A stretch of 18,492 nucleotides of DNA from Acidobacteriota bacterium (lineage in GTDB: Bacteria; Acidobacteriota; Terriglobia; UBA7540), in NCBI GenBank assembly GCA_021828245.1, contig JAKASC010000014.1, positions 1 to 18,492 of the forward strand, written 5' to 3'. This document shows, piece after piece, positions 7,001 to 14,366 of this stretch. A program made the position numbers and the translations under genes. Under the pieces are notes generated by a model. That model did no database searches. It worked only from the letters and a program-made list of their open reading frames with translations, and had not been told where the DNA came from. The first letter of the stretch is position 1. Each line of letters opens with the position of its first letter.

Positions 7001-7642
7001 TCCATCACCCTCAAGCGGCTCTTTGAGCACCGCCGCGATGCGCTGGAAATTGTGAAATATCCCAAGGCGGCGGAATACCTCCTGAGGTCGTATGACCAAC
7101 TCTCCGAGCGGACATTCAAGAAGCGCAACGTGCGGGATTTCGCCCGCGAGTGGTACGAGTTCATTTGGCCTCGCGACGCCGACGTCATCTTCGGCGAGCC
7201 GAAAATCATCTCGCCACGCCTAACGCCGCGTGTTCGGTTTGCGCTCGACGAGGAAGGCATCGGGATTCAGGACTCCTGCATCTCGCTGGCCGTCAGTGAC
7301 AACACGAGAGAGACTTACAACGCGTTCCGCGCGCAATTGGCCAAGGTGTTGGGCCGCGAGGTGAAGGCCGTGACGGCATTTCGTTACCTGCTGGCATTTA
7401 TGAATTCCTCCTACGCGCAGGAGTTGCTCACGACCGGCCGCAGGCCGACGCCCAAGGGCCACTACCAGATTGACGACCTGTTCCTCGGCGAACTCAGCAT
7501 TCCCGTGTGCCGCGCAAAGCGCGAGCTTCAAGATGTTCTCGACGCCGTGGAAGCCTGCATGACGGCTCGCACCGAGGAGCGCCTTGCTGAAGCTGAATCG
7601 CGCCTTAATGCCGTCGTCTTGCAGATCTACGCGGAGCCTTGA
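4073..7642 (+). CDS. Type IIG (Eco57I-like) restriction-modification enzyme: nuclease, N6-adenine methyltransferase and specificity domain in one chain
   Basis: The 1189-residue protein combines restriction and modification. Residues 35-120 look like a PD-(D/E)xK nuclease: GEKYDISL gives Asp63, and VTIETK gives Glu78 and Lys80. A long helical connector follows, with a YTP element (LGGFYTPQELVD) before the methyltransferase. Motif I is DLASGSGAF at 512-520 and motif IV is NPPW at 656-659, the class that methylates adenine N6. The last 350 residues resemble TaqI/Eco57I-type target-recognition regions, so a separate specificity subunit is not required. Length and order fit family IIG. ATG 4073 is the first start and sits at the predicted transcription start. 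An alternative ATG at 4145 with AAGG before it would remove 24 residues but keep the nuclease. No helper or other defence gene flanks it. The recognition sequence cannot be read from the protein. Confidence 0.9.
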   Translation: MNPDGESIVSTLDEILSWCYAKARMRVPGEGGERPLRQRLCEAFLEKLFGWPPDLILSGEKYDISLLSPEDQPLVTIETKEPGHLTTQAEYRAFFSRLRHYPSLRHAYITNGSSWERYDIHAVPPDTVELTEADFEDAQPARAPALFDDLSSTSPKAGRHFKLALNNADAARAEEFFAPLDPALYLDLSKPLPAGVRRHRLTLEKPDFIEAFSGAIRDRVADLRALFINEFDHLRSGEAGSSVAEVARDCFELWCERSYLVPPKSLHHRAERMLASTDVSADTLARMFTGDYGFPTPAAIKVAEALYAERKKKKSTPDKRRGLLWPLYAAAVQNYATQTAHVYVARLLLYRIGEDQSIFPERISGAALQPLLHPAPNAEDIISRSQPPSLSAIESLRKEMAAFAPTVYDSGEFDWWRVEHRELLAERELDRVQTFETQLDAANKSLLRLLNSYDLSRVDLDIWRDVYQHYLPDEERQQLGGFYTPQELVDLTLDYAGYTPSLEKLCERSLIDLASGSGAFIVSAVQRLLSHLSDGSMPCHSRLHARHLPDWEQAEGMLQVVAKNIHAMDIHPFAAFLTYINFIFGVLPLYARVRQQRKNFRLEAWIFTGNALLTPGENAGQHELNLAVNSRIQLSLHARERYRAMAGQKFDFVVGNPPWGGILKGRLAPIFDEHYKDQLAAEYRDTYTGKLDIYALFYDRALKLLQDGGAVALVTQGSFIDKEWAGPHSSFERGQTVPIMGLRRKLAEQASLRFLIDLNPFGQLFFGAMNIPCIAVFEKRPPSRGDQAVVLLSSKKSWPKAKATAERRAEVISTVRHCLGLVQKSGEPVKQDFATAFRFPLARLREFGGARWLLGPKEFRIRARPDWPRLAQLLEPSQGVTVGGEGCLSIFLMSEARAKELGLEKALLFRIIKGHETKPWRPEWGGNVILYPYAKDKEGRWRPAFACKKPPVLDALDFEHYADKFERDLIRAYRLNSITLKRLFEHRRDALEIVKYPKAAEYLLRSYDQLSERTFKKRNVRDFAREWYEFIWPRDADVIFGEPKIISPRLTPRVRFALDEEGIGIQDSCISLAVSDNTRETYNAFRAQLAKVLGREVKAVTAFRYLLAFMNSSYAQELLTTGRRPTPKGHYQIDDLFLGELSIPVCRAKRELQDVLDAVEACMTARTEERLAEAESRLNAVVLQIYAEP

Positions 7643-7645
7643 ACT

Positions 7646-7669
7646 GCCCGCGCCGCCAGGTGCGCGGGC
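7646..7669. terminator. GC-rich hairpin between convergent genes
   Basis: GCCCGCGC (7646-7653) pairs with GCGCGGGC (7662-7669) in a perfect 8-bp stem with an 8-base loop, starting four bases after the restriction-modification stop codon. The PIG-L gene ends at 7700 from the other side. No T-run follows, so intrinsic termination is uncertain. The position between convergent genes favours a two-way terminator. Confidence 0.45.
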
Positions 7670-7699
7670 CCACAAGGGCACGAGAGGCTGTGTCTCGCA

Positions 7700-9061
7700 T
7701 CAAGGCCCGCTCGGCACGTTGCTGACGCGGAAGGCGATGGAGCCGACGGGCTGGCCGGCTGCCTCGGCGTGAATCCTCAGCGCTTGCCATGTCGGTCTCT
7801 TCCCGCTCGGAGCCACAAAAACCAGGCGTGTCGGATAGCTGCGATGCGCCGAGACGGGGTAAATCCCTTCGCCCGAACTGACCGTCCAGCCGCTTGGCAG
7901 GATGGCCTTGAGAGTGATTCGGGCCGGGGACGACGTGTCATTGCGGAGGATGAGGGGCAGGCTGAGCGTTCTCCCCGGACCAACGCCCGCCTCGGGAGGC
8001 ACGAGCCGCGCGATGCGCTCCAGGTCATGGGCGCGCCAAAATCGCTGATAAAAACCCCACGGCCCGCCCAGCTCCATCGAAAGCCCAACGTGCGGGCGCG
8101 CGCGATACCCCGCGACCGGATGAAACGGAATCGGGCCCGGCACCACGCCCTCAAACACGTCCCCGGTTCGTGACGCGGGAACCAGCGATTTGGCCAAGAT
8201 GAGTTTGACCGGCCGCTTGAAATAATCGAGCGCGGCGCGGTAGGTGGCCTCGCGCCCCTCGGGGCCGGTGGGCAACTGCGTCAGGTGGTAGCTCGCCGAG
8301 CGAGCTGCCATTTCATAATACGGAATGTGCTGCGAGGGAGAAACCTCCGTCGTCGAATAGACCGGCCCTTGGCCGGCCTCAAAACCGGCATGGACGGCGT
8401 TGGTGAAGTAATAAAGCTTTTCCGGCTGCCAAGGCTCAAGGCCTTCGGTCATGTTGCCAATGCGCTGGTAATTGCGCGGCGCCGCCACCTGCTCGGGGAA
8501 CACCGTCGGATCGCCCGCCATGTCAAAAGCTTCCGTGGCAATCACGGCGGAGGCTTGATGGTCGCCGTGATTTTCGCCGTCCACGTAGTCGGGCAGCCAC
8601 GTCATGATGACTTCCGGGCGCGTCAGCCGCACCAGGCGAATCGCTCGCTCCAACAGGGCTCCGTGGTTCCAGTGCTCAAGTGAAACCAGCACGTTTTGGG
8701 TTGGCGTGTCGAGACCGCCTAAAAACCATACGTTCATCACGCCGAGCGAAGCCATCGCGCGGCGCGCTTCAATCTTGCGCTCGGCACAAAGGGCGCGGGC
8801 TTGCTCATAGGAAACCGAATTGCCGCCCGCCCCGCCACAGGTGCCGTAAAGCACCGCCACGCGCTTGTGCTCGTCGTAAATCGCGCGGGCCAAATAGCCC
8901 GTTACCTCGGTTTCATCGTCTGGGTGCGCGACAATCACCAGGATGTCCGCTTTGTAGCGAGGGTCCGGCCGCGGACTCGGCGGCATCACGTGCTGCTTGG
9001 CGTTCAAAGACCACGGCAAGAGCGCTAGCCCTAAGCAACATAGCACTGCTTTATTTTTCAT
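7700..9061 (-). CDS. Secreted PIG-L family (LmbE-like) zinc deacetylase
   Basis: The protein is 453 residues from ATG 9061, with AAGGAGG ten bases upstream. An upstream TTG (9082) would spoil the signal peptide. Residues 1-21 are a Sec signal ending in SLNA. The catalytic domain has AHPDDE at 45-50 and GENHGDHQ at 162-169. By comparison with MshB-type enzymes, His46, Asp49 and His168 should bind zinc and Asp48 act as the base. The family removes acetyl groups from N-acetylglucosamine-type compounds. The last 100 residues form a beta-sandwich-like extension (LSLPLILRNDTSSPARITLKA), perhaps for carbohydrate binding. The ATG overlaps the end of the MFS/acyltransferase gene by 11 bases (ATGAAAAATAA), so the two are very likely translated from one mRNA. 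An envelope or extracellular glycan or glycolipid substrate is inferred. Confidence 0.9.
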   Translation of the reverse strand: MKNKAVLCCLGLALLPWSLNAKQHVMPPSPRPDPRYKADILVIVAHPDDETEVTGYLARAIYDEHKRVAVLYGTCGGAGGNSVSYEQARALCAERKIEARRAMASLGVMNVWFLGGLDTPTQNVLVSLEHWNHGALLERAIRLVRLTRPEVIMTWLPDYVDGENHGDHQASAVIATEAFDMAGDPTVFPEQVAAPRNYQRIGNMTEGLEPWQPEKLYYFTNAVHAGFEAGQGPVYSTTEVSPSQHIPYYEMAARSASYHLTQLPTGPEGREATYRAALDYFKRPVKLILAKSLVPASRTGDVFEGVVPGPIPFHPVAGYRARPHVGLSMELGGPWGFYQRFWRAHDLERIARLVPPEAGVGPGRTLSLPLILRNDTSSPARITLKAILPSGWTVSSGEGIYPVSAHRSYPTRLVFVAPSGKRPTWQALRIHAEAAGQPVGSIAFRVSNVPSGP

Positions 9062-10910
9062 GGAGTTGCACCCTCCTTTCAATCCCCGTCAGAGGCTCGC
9101 CGACCACAATGGTGACGGGATAAGGTATCCGCCGCAGCCACTTGATGAATACTCTACCCCGCTCGAGGCTGAAGTTCGAGCCCCCAACTCGATCGAGGCA
9201 AATGGGAATCATCGGAGCTTCGACTCCGCGCGTGATGCGCTCAAAGTCGTGCCGGAAACGCACCCGGTTGCCCGTCCGGCTAATGGCGCCTTCGGCGAAA
9301 ATGCAGACCAGTTCCCCCTGCCGAAGCCGTTCTTGAGCCTGCTCAAGCGAGCGCACGATTGCGCGCGGCGGCTCGGATTCGGCCACGGGAATTGCTCCCA
9401 TCAATCGTGCCAGCCAATGAATTCCGCGCGTGTCATAAAATTTCCGGTACATCAGAAACCGCACGAAACGGTCCGTCGAGGCGCCAATCAAAAACGGATC
9501 GACAAATGAAACGTGGTTGCACACCAGCAACGCAGCCCCGCGCCGCGGCACATTCTCCCGCCCAATCACGCGAATCCGATAAAAGGTGTGGGTGAGCAGC
9601 CACAGCGCCAGCCGAACCGCGAAATCCGGCAGCACCGTCATGATGTAAGCGGTGGCGGCAAAAGATATCACCGCCATCACCAGCAGCACCTGATTCGGCG
9701 CCAGTCCGAGCGGCCCGGTCAGCCATCCGAAAACGGCCGCCGCCAGCACGACCGCCGTGAAGGTGAGCACATTCGAGGCGGCAATCACCCTGCCCTTGGA
9801 GTGCTCGCCGGCCCGCGCCTGCAAGAATGCTTGGAGCGGGATGATGAAGATTCCGCCAGAAAATCCAAGCAAAAAGTGGCCGAGGCACGCCGCCCAAAAC
9901 GAGGCGTGGGCGAAGTAAAGAAAAACGCCAAACACGCCCAGCCCCACCGCGCCCATCGGAACCAGCCCCAGTTCAACTTGATCTCCGGAGAGTTTGCCGG
10001 CGGCAAAAGCGCCCAGCCCGATACCGACGGAAACCGCGGCCATCAGGCCGCTGATGCCGGCGTCGCTCAGGTGGAGGAGATCGTGCCCATACCCGATGAC
10101 ATTTTGCAGATACACGGCGCCGAGAAACCAGAAATAGGCAATGGCAAGGGTGGTTTGCAACAAAGGCTTCGAGGCGCGAATTTCAGTAAAGTCCCGCCAG
10201 AACTCCTTCGCCGGATTGTAGCGAAACTTCTCGCCCGCTCCGATGGCTTCGACGCGCGTGATTCGGACGGCGCAGCCGAGGCCCACCATGGCCATGCCCA
10301 CGAGCAGCGCCACGGGCACGTACCGTCGCGCAGGAAAAGCGTCCATCAACAGGCCGGCGGCAACCGGCCCGAGAACGATCATGGAGTACACCGTCAGTTG
10401 CATCAGGCCGTTGGCGCGGGAGAGGTCGGCTTCGGAAAAGATCTGCGGCAGGATGCCTTCCTTCGCGGGATCAAGGAAGGCCGCGTGAATGCCGAGCAGA
10501 AAGAGCGCCGCCAGCATGCTGTTGATGTGCCCTCGAAACATCGCGAACGTGGCGAACGACAGCACACATGCTTCCACGATCTTCAGGGAAATAATGACTC
10601 GCCGTTTTGAAAAGCGGTCAGCAACCTGTCCGGCGTAAGAAGAAAACAGAATGTAGGGAAGAACGTAAAGCGCCGTTCCATAGGAAATAATCCTTGAGCG
10701 GACGGCAGGGGCGGCAATGGTAGCGGCGGCAAAGAAGAAGAGCAGTTGTTTGAAAGTGTTATCGTCAAAGACCGCCAGCGCCTGCGCCGCCAGAAGCCAG
10801 GCGAAACCCGCCCTCTTCAGGACACGTCTGTATCCGCTCCGGGGCATGGCGGCGTTTTCCATCGCTCCGCAGGCGTCCAACCCGTCTTGCTTCGTGGATG
10901 CTTCCGGCAC
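9051..10910 (-). CDS. MFS transporter fused to a PlsC-type lysophospholipid acyltransferase (LplT-Aas-like, lacking the acyl-ACP synthetase domain)
   Basis: Residues about 25-420 form an MFS membrane domain of the LplT (lysophospholipid flippase) type, with the signature DNTFKQLLFF near the first helix and about 12 hydrophobic segments. Residues about 435-605 are a PlsC acyltransferase domain with NHVSFVD (Asn465, His466, Asp471; the HX4D pair) and FAEGAIS (from 538; substrate-binding EG). The likely role is to bring lysophospholipids into the inner leaflet and re-acylate them. Related fusions often continue into an AMP-binding acyl-ACP synthetase domain. Here the chain stops at 619 residues, so acyl donors must come from elsewhere. 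GTG 10910 has AGAGGA at a good distance. ATG 10862 is an alternative with poorly spaced GGAG. The gene is the first of an operon with the overlapping PIG-L gene. A candidate promoter lies at 10958-10986. Confidence 0.88.
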   Translation of the reverse strand: MPEASTKQDGLDACGAMENAAMPRSGYRRVLKRAGFAWLLAAQALAVFDDNTFKQLLFFFAAATIAAPAVRSRIISYGTALYVLPYILFSSYAGQVADRFSKRRVIISLKIVEACVLSFATFAMFRGHINSMLAALFLLGIHAAFLDPAKEGILPQIFSEADLSRANGLMQLTVYSMIVLGPVAAGLLMDAFPARRYVPVALLVGMAMVGLGCAVRITRVEAIGAGEKFRYNPAKEFWRDFTEIRASKPLLQTTLAIAYFWFLGAVYLQNVIGYGHDLLHLSDAGISGLMAAVSVGIGLGAFAAGKLSGDQVELGLVPMGAVGLGVFGVFLYFAHASFWAACLGHFLLGFSGGIFIIPLQAFLQARAGEHSKGRVIAASNVLTFTAVVLAAAVFGWLTGPLGLAPNQVLLVMAVISFAATAYIMTVLPDFAVRLALWLLTHTFYRIRVIGRENVPRRGAALLVCNHVSFVDPFLIGASTDRFVRFLMYRKFYDTRGIHWLARLMGAIPVAESEPPRAIVRSLEQAQERLRQGELVCIFAEGAISRTGNRVRFRHDFERITRGVEAPMIPICLDRVGGSNFSLERGRVFIKWLRRIPYPVTIVVGEPLTGIERRVQLHEK

Positions 10911-11322
10911 GGTGATCCTCTGACCGTATCCGCCTTTGAGAAAACGGTCGCAGACCTACACTATTGCGAACCATCGTCCGTTTCAAGCGCGCTGTCTCCC
11001 AGAAACCCGCCAGTTCCCTTGCGGGAACCCTTTCCGCGACGCACCGGACGCTCGGAGAGCCTTCAAACCGTCACGGAGAGTTCAGCGCAGCAGGTAAGCA
11101 TCCCGCTGGACACGCTTCCGCGATTCGCTGACGGACTGGCCTACCAAAACTTTTCATGAAGCGGCGATGTCGGCGAGTGACTGCTTCCGCCCGGCGCGAA
11201 AGGGGCGTAGCCGCCCAGCCAGTCCTCACACTGGAATTTCACGCCGGCGTCGAGCCCCATCCGCAGAGCCACGAGCAACCCACAACAAATCTCATTCAGC
11301 ATGAGTCTTCCTTATTCCGCAG
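10911..11322. other. Divergent intergenic region, no gene seen
   Basis: About 410 bases separate the divergent MFS/acyltransferase and DUF255 genes. It holds a weak minus-strand promoter near 10958-10986 and a 6-bp hairpin GTTCCC-TTGC-GGGAAC at 11013-11028. Short open frames show no recognisable protein features. Confidence 0.5.
10958..10986 (-). promoter_or_regulatory. Candidate promoter of the MFS/acyltransferase operon
   Basis: On the minus strand TTGAAA (10986-10981, five of six) and TAGTGT (10963-10958, three of six) are 17 bases apart, giving a leader of about 40 nt before GTG 10910. The weak -10 makes this tentative. Confidence 0.3.
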
Positions 11323-11351
11323 TGGTCATCTTCAACGGCCCCTGTCATAAT
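11323..11351 (+). promoter_or_regulatory. Promoter of the DUF255 gene overlapping its first ATG
   Basis: TGGTCA (11323-11328, four of six) and CATAAT (11346-11351, five of six) are separated by exactly 17 bases. The -10 hexamer covers the first two bases of the ATG at 11350. Transcription would start near 11358, past that ATG, favouring the GTG at 11368. Confidence 0.45.
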
Positions 11352-13512
11352 GAAAAAGAGGATGCTCGTGGCCATCTCCTCGTCAACAAATTTGCGGAAG
11401 CCCAACCGCCTCATTCACGAGAAGAGCCCCTACCTGCTGATGCATGCTCACAATCCCGTGGATTGGTACCCGTGGGGCGAGGAGGCGTTCGAGCGGGCGC
11501 GGCGCGAATCGAAGCCGATTTTCCTTTCGGTCGGTTACTCCACCTGCCACTGGTGCCACGTGATGGAGCGCGAATCGTTTGAGAACCCCGAAATCGCCGC
11601 CCTGCTCAATCAACATTTCGTCAGCATCAAGGTGGACCGCGAGGAGCGCCCCGACGTGGATCGGGTCTATATGACGTTCGTGCAGGCTTCGACCGGATCC
11701 GGCGGCTGGCCGATGTCGGTCTTTCTGACGCCGGATTTGAAGCCGTTTTTCGGCGGAACGTACTGGCCTCCCGAAGACCGCTACGGCCGGCCGGGCTTTG
11801 GGCGGATTCTTAAGAGCGTCGCCGAGACCTGGCAGAAAGAGCCCGAGCGGGTGGTTCATCACGCCGGCGAAGTGACGGAATATCTGGCGCAGGCGGTGGC
11901 CGCGCGAGCGCCCTCGGGCGGACTGCTCAGCGCCAGCGCGCTCGACGCCGCTTACCGGCAAATCAAGTCGAACTACGACCCAGCTTCCGGCGGATTCGGC
12001 GGCGCGCCCAAGTTCCCGCGGCCGGTCGTGTTCAACTTTCTGCTGCGAACTTACGCCCGAGGGGGTGAGCCGGACGCTCTCGCCATGACGCTCCACACGC
12101 TGCGCCGCATGGCGGCGGGCGGCGTCCACGACCACTTGGGCGGCGGCTTCCATCGCTATTCCGTGGATGCCGAGTGGCGCGTGCCGCATTTTGAAAAGAT
12201 GCTCTACGATCAGGCGCAACTCGCCGTCTCGTACGTCGAGGCCTTTCAGATAACCCACGACGCGTTTTTCGCGGCGACGGCGCGCGACATTCTGGATTAC
12301 GTCCTGCGCGACCTCGGCGGCCCCGAGGGCGGTTTTTACGCCGCCGAGGACGCCGACAGTTTGATTGAAGAAGGAAAGCCGGAGCGCGGCGAAGGCGCGT
12401 TCTACGTTTGGACGGCGGAGGAAGTCGAGCGAATTCTCGGACCCGAGACCGCCGAGGTTTTCAATTTCTGCTACGGCGTCGAGCCGCACGGCAACGTTCG
12501 GGACGATCCGCAAGGCGAATTTCGCGGCAAGAACATCCTGTTCGTCGCCCGCACGCCCGAGGAAGCCGTCCGGCGCTTTGGGCGGCCCGCGATCGAGATT
12601 GAGGCCGCGCTCCGCGAAGCGCGGGTCAAGCTTTTCGAAGCTCGCCGCCGCCGCCCCCGTCCGTCGCTCGACGACAAAATCCTCACTTCGTGGAACGGCC
12701 TGATGCTTTCCGCGCTTGCGCGCGCGGCCCAGGGGCTCGATGAGCCGAAATATCTATCGGCCGCCGAAAACGCTGCGGCGTTCGTTCGCGCCAAACTTTA
12801 CGACGAGAAAACCGGCACGCTCCGGCGACGCTATCGCGCGGGCGAGGCGGCGATCCACGGGTTTCTCGAGGATTATGCGCTGCTCATCCAGGGATTGCTC
12901 GACCTTTACGAAGCGTCGTTCGATCTGGCCCACCTCCATTGGGCGGCGCGATTGGAGGAAAAACAGGACGAGCTTTTCTGGGATGAAAAAGGCGGCGGTT
13001 ATTTTTCGACCGCTTCTGAAAGCTCCGACATGCTGATTCGGATGCGCGACAGTTACGACGGCGCGGAGCCTTCCGGCAATTCGGTGGCGGCGCTCAACCT
13101 GCTCCGTCTGGCGCGCATGACGGGCCGCGAAGAGTGGCGCGCAAGAGCTGAAAGAACGCTCGCCGCCTTTGCCCCTCAGCTCGAGCAAGCGCCGGAAACC
13201 CTGCCGCAAATGGCCGTCGCGCTCGCGTTCGCGCTCTCGAAACCCTGCGAAATCATTCTTGTCGGCGACCGCGATTCCGCTGAGGGACAATCGCTGCTTC
13301 GGGAAATCCACTCGCGCTTCATCCCCAACAAAATTCTCCTTGGGGTGAATGGTCCCGAGGAGCGGCGGGAACTCTCTCAATGGCTCCCGTTCGTTGAAAA
13401 CCTCACTCCCCTCGATATGAAGGCAACGGCTTACGTCTGCGAGAACTACGTGTGCCACCTGCCCACGAGCGATCCCGAGGAGCTGGCGCGGCGGCTGGAG
13501 GCTAAACCGTGA
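11350..13512 (+). CDS. DUF255 thioredoxin-fold protein with (alpha/alpha)6-barrel domain (YyaL / SPATA20-like)
   Basis: The 720-residue protein is a full-length member of the DUF255 (YyaL/SSP411) family. Counted from ATG 11350, residues 20-180 form a thioredoxin-like domain with the hallmark segments NRLIHEKSPYLL, HAHNPVDWYPWG, the CHWC active site at 66-69 in YSTCHWCHVMERESF, and GGWPMSVFLTPD. The rest is a long helical barrel similar to those of N-acylglucosamine epimerases and unsaturated glucuronyl hydrolases. No signal peptide is seen, so it is cytoplasmic. Its biochemical role is not established. The start is uncertain: ATG 11350 has no ribosome-binding site and overlaps a promoter-like -10, whereas GTG 11368 has GAGG six bases upstream and would remove six residues. 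The longer frame is given here. The last 30 codons reappear as a decayed copy at 14086-14178. Confidence 0.92.
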   Translation: MKKRMLVAISSSTNLRKPNRLIHEKSPYLLMHAHNPVDWYPWGEEAFERARRESKPIFLSVGYSTCHWCHVMERESFENPEIAALLNQHFVSIKVDREERPDVDRVYMTFVQASTGSGGWPMSVFLTPDLKPFFGGTYWPPEDRYGRPGFGRILKSVAETWQKEPERVVHHAGEVTEYLAQAVAARAPSGGLLSASALDAAYRQIKSNYDPASGGFGGAPKFPRPVVFNFLLRTYARGGEPDALAMTLHTLRRMAAGGVHDHLGGGFHRYSVDAEWRVPHFEKMLYDQAQLAVSYVEAFQITHDAFFAATARDILDYVLRDLGGPEGGFYAAEDADSLIEEGKPERGEGAFYVWTAEEVERILGPETAEVFNFCYGVEPHGNVRDDPQGEFRGKNILFVARTPEEAVRRFGRPAIEIEAALREARVKLFEARRRRPRPSLDDKILTSWNGLMLSALARAAQGLDEPKYLSAAENAAAFVRAKLYDEKTGTLRRRYRAGEAAIHGFLEDYALLIQGLLDLYEASFDLAHLHWAARLEEKQDELFWDEKGGGYFSTASESSDMLIRMRDSYDGAEPSGNSVAALNLLRLARMTGREEWRARAERTLAAFAPQLEQAPETLPQMAVALAFALSKPCEIILVGDRDSAEGQSLLREIHSRFIPNKILLGVNGPEERRELSQWLPFVENLTPLDMKATAYVCENYVCHLPTSDPEELARRLEAKP

Positions 13513-13530
13513 GGCGGGGAAAGCCTCACG
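13508..13530. terminator. Hairpin overlapping the DUF255 stop codon
   Basis: CGTGAGGC (13508-13515) pairs perfectly with GCCTCACG (13523-13530) around a 7-base loop. The stem includes the TGA at 13510-13512. It lies between the convergent DUF255 and CBS genes, whose stops are 39 bases apart. No T-run follows. Confidence 0.4.
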
Positions 13531-13551
13531 TCGAGGCGCGGAGGCCGCGAA

Positions 13552-13995
13552 TCAATATCGTCCGGTGATGTAATTCTCGAGGTGAGCGATGGTTTCCTCG
13601 TGAGCCGTGATGGTCCACTTCACCAAATCGCCGATGGAGATGACGCCGGCGAGGCGACCCTGATCCATCACCGGCAGATGGCGAATGCGCTTTTCGGTCA
13701 TCAATTTCATGCACTCTTCGACCGTGTGCTGAGGTGTGACGGTGATCGCGGGGCTGGTCATGATCTCCGCCACCGGCGTCTCTTTCGACGAGCGGCCTTG
13801 CAGGATGACCTTTCGCGCGTAGTCGCGCTCGGAAATCATCCCGACCAGCTTGCCTTCGGAGACGACCGCGAGCGCTCCCACCCGTTTTTCAGCCATCTTC
13901 TCAATCGCCTCGAAGACGGGAGCCGAAGGGCTGACGGACCAGACTTCGGAACCCTTGGTTTTTAGAATGGAGCTGATGCTGTCAACAACTCTCAT
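13552..13995 (-). CDS. Two-CBS-domain protein
   Basis: The 147-residue protein consists almost entirely of a CBS pair (Bateman module). The first CBS covers about residues 8-70 (AIEKMAEKRVGALAVV, KLVGMISERDYARKVI) and the second about 75-135 (IMTSPAITVTPQHTVEECMKLM, RHLPVMDQGRLAGVISIGDLV). Such modules bind adenosine nucleotides (AMP, ATP, NAD) or SAM and act as sensors, usually by dimerising and controlling a partner. No catalytic or DNA-binding domain is attached, so the partner is unknown. The ATG at 13995 has GGAGG eight bases upstream. The gene has its own promoter at 14041-14069 and converges on the DUF255 gene. It lies between that gene and the DUF255 tail fragment, so its position may mark an old rearrangement. 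Confidence 0.92.
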   Translation of the reverse strand: MRVVDSISSILKTKGSEVWSVSPSAPVFEAIEKMAEKRVGALAVVSEGKLVGMISERDYARKVILQGRSSKETPVAEIMTSPAITVTPQHTVEECMKLMTEKRIRHLPVMDQGRLAGVISIGDLVKWTITAHEETIAHLENYITGRY

Positions 13996-14040
13996 GGCTG
14001 CCGCCTCCGGATGGAAAATCGAGCGCTAGCTGATACGCGA

Positions 14041-14069
14041 TTTATACATCCGGCGGGCGTCAAGTGCAA
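14041..14069 (-). promoter_or_regulatory. Candidate promoter of the CBS-domain gene
   Basis: On the minus strand TTGCAC (14069-14064, three of six) and TATAAA (14046-14041, five of six) are 17 bases apart. Transcription would start near 14034, about 39 bases before the ATG. Confidence 0.45.
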
Positions 14070-14085
14070 TAGCGTTCCGTCAGGC

Positions 14086-14178
14086 AAAGCCACGGCTTAT
14101 CTCTGCGAGAACTACGTGTGCCGCCTGCTTACCCACAATCCAAACGAACTTATCTGCCAGCTCCCACGAAACCCGTAG
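14086..14178 (+). pseudogene. Remnant of the 3' end of a second DUF255 gene
   Basis: These 93 bases encode KATAYLCENYVC and 18 further residues before a TAG at 14176-14178. They align without gaps to the last 93 bases (13420-13512) of the full DUF255 gene: 18 of 30 residues agree, including 11 of the first 12, and both end at a stop codon. There is no start codon or body; similarity stops abruptly upstream of 14086. It therefore looks like the leftover tail of a duplicated or recombined copy. The many differences after the first 14 codons suggest the copy is old or came from a related rather than identical gene. It is not expected to make a protein. Confidence 0.7.
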
Positions 14179-14291
14179 AATGATGCGCACTCTCGTGCGG
14201 GCGTTGCGCGAGCACACCGCGAGTCCCCTGCGCTCGGGGACGCAAGCGCCATCGCGGCGTTGATTAAGGCGTGGGCTGAGGAATAAACAGT
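14179..14291. other. Non-coding gap after the remnant
   Basis: Nothing here is clearly a gene. A short open stretch in the frame of the remnant runs from 14179 to a TAA at 14284-14286 but shows no recognisable motif. A small hairpin, GTCCCC and GGGGAC around TGCGCTC, lies at about 14223-14241. Confidence 0.4.
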
Positions 14292-14321
14292 GTCGCTCGA
14301 GGAGCAAACTCCTCGAGCGAC
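14292..14321 (-). terminator. Terminator-like hairpin of the six-cysteine secreted protein gene
   Basis: GTCGCTCGAGGAG and CTCCTCGAGCGAC form a perfect 13-bp stem with a 4-base loop, 45 bases after the stop of the gene at 14367-15086. On the minus strand it is followed by ACTGTTTATTC, a weak U-rich tract. It is the most convincing intrinsic terminator of the window. Confidence 0.6.
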
Positions 14322-14366
14322 CGAGCTTAGGGAAGGCAGATAGGATGGAGCGAGGCTGCCGAAACG

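Noticed and set aside
1782..7642. Possible integration of the restriction-modification gene at selC, a known island insertion site
   Set aside because: The gene lies on the 5' side of selC while integration normally uses the 3' end; I saw no integrase and no direct repeat of the selC 3' end.
9513..10610. A 365-codon open frame on the plus strand inside the MFS/acyltransferase gene
   Set aside because: It is antisense to a gene with clear MFS and PlsC motifs; its product is low-complexity, rich in His, Arg and Gln, and has no domain.
11383..12513. A 376-codon open frame on the minus strand inside the DUF255 gene
   Set aside because: It is antisense to a full-length conserved gene and has no recognisable features.
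14179..14286. A second gene remnant continuing in frame after the DUF255 tail fragment
   Set aside because: The short open stretch (ending in KAWAEE) has no recognisable homolog or motif and could arise by chance.
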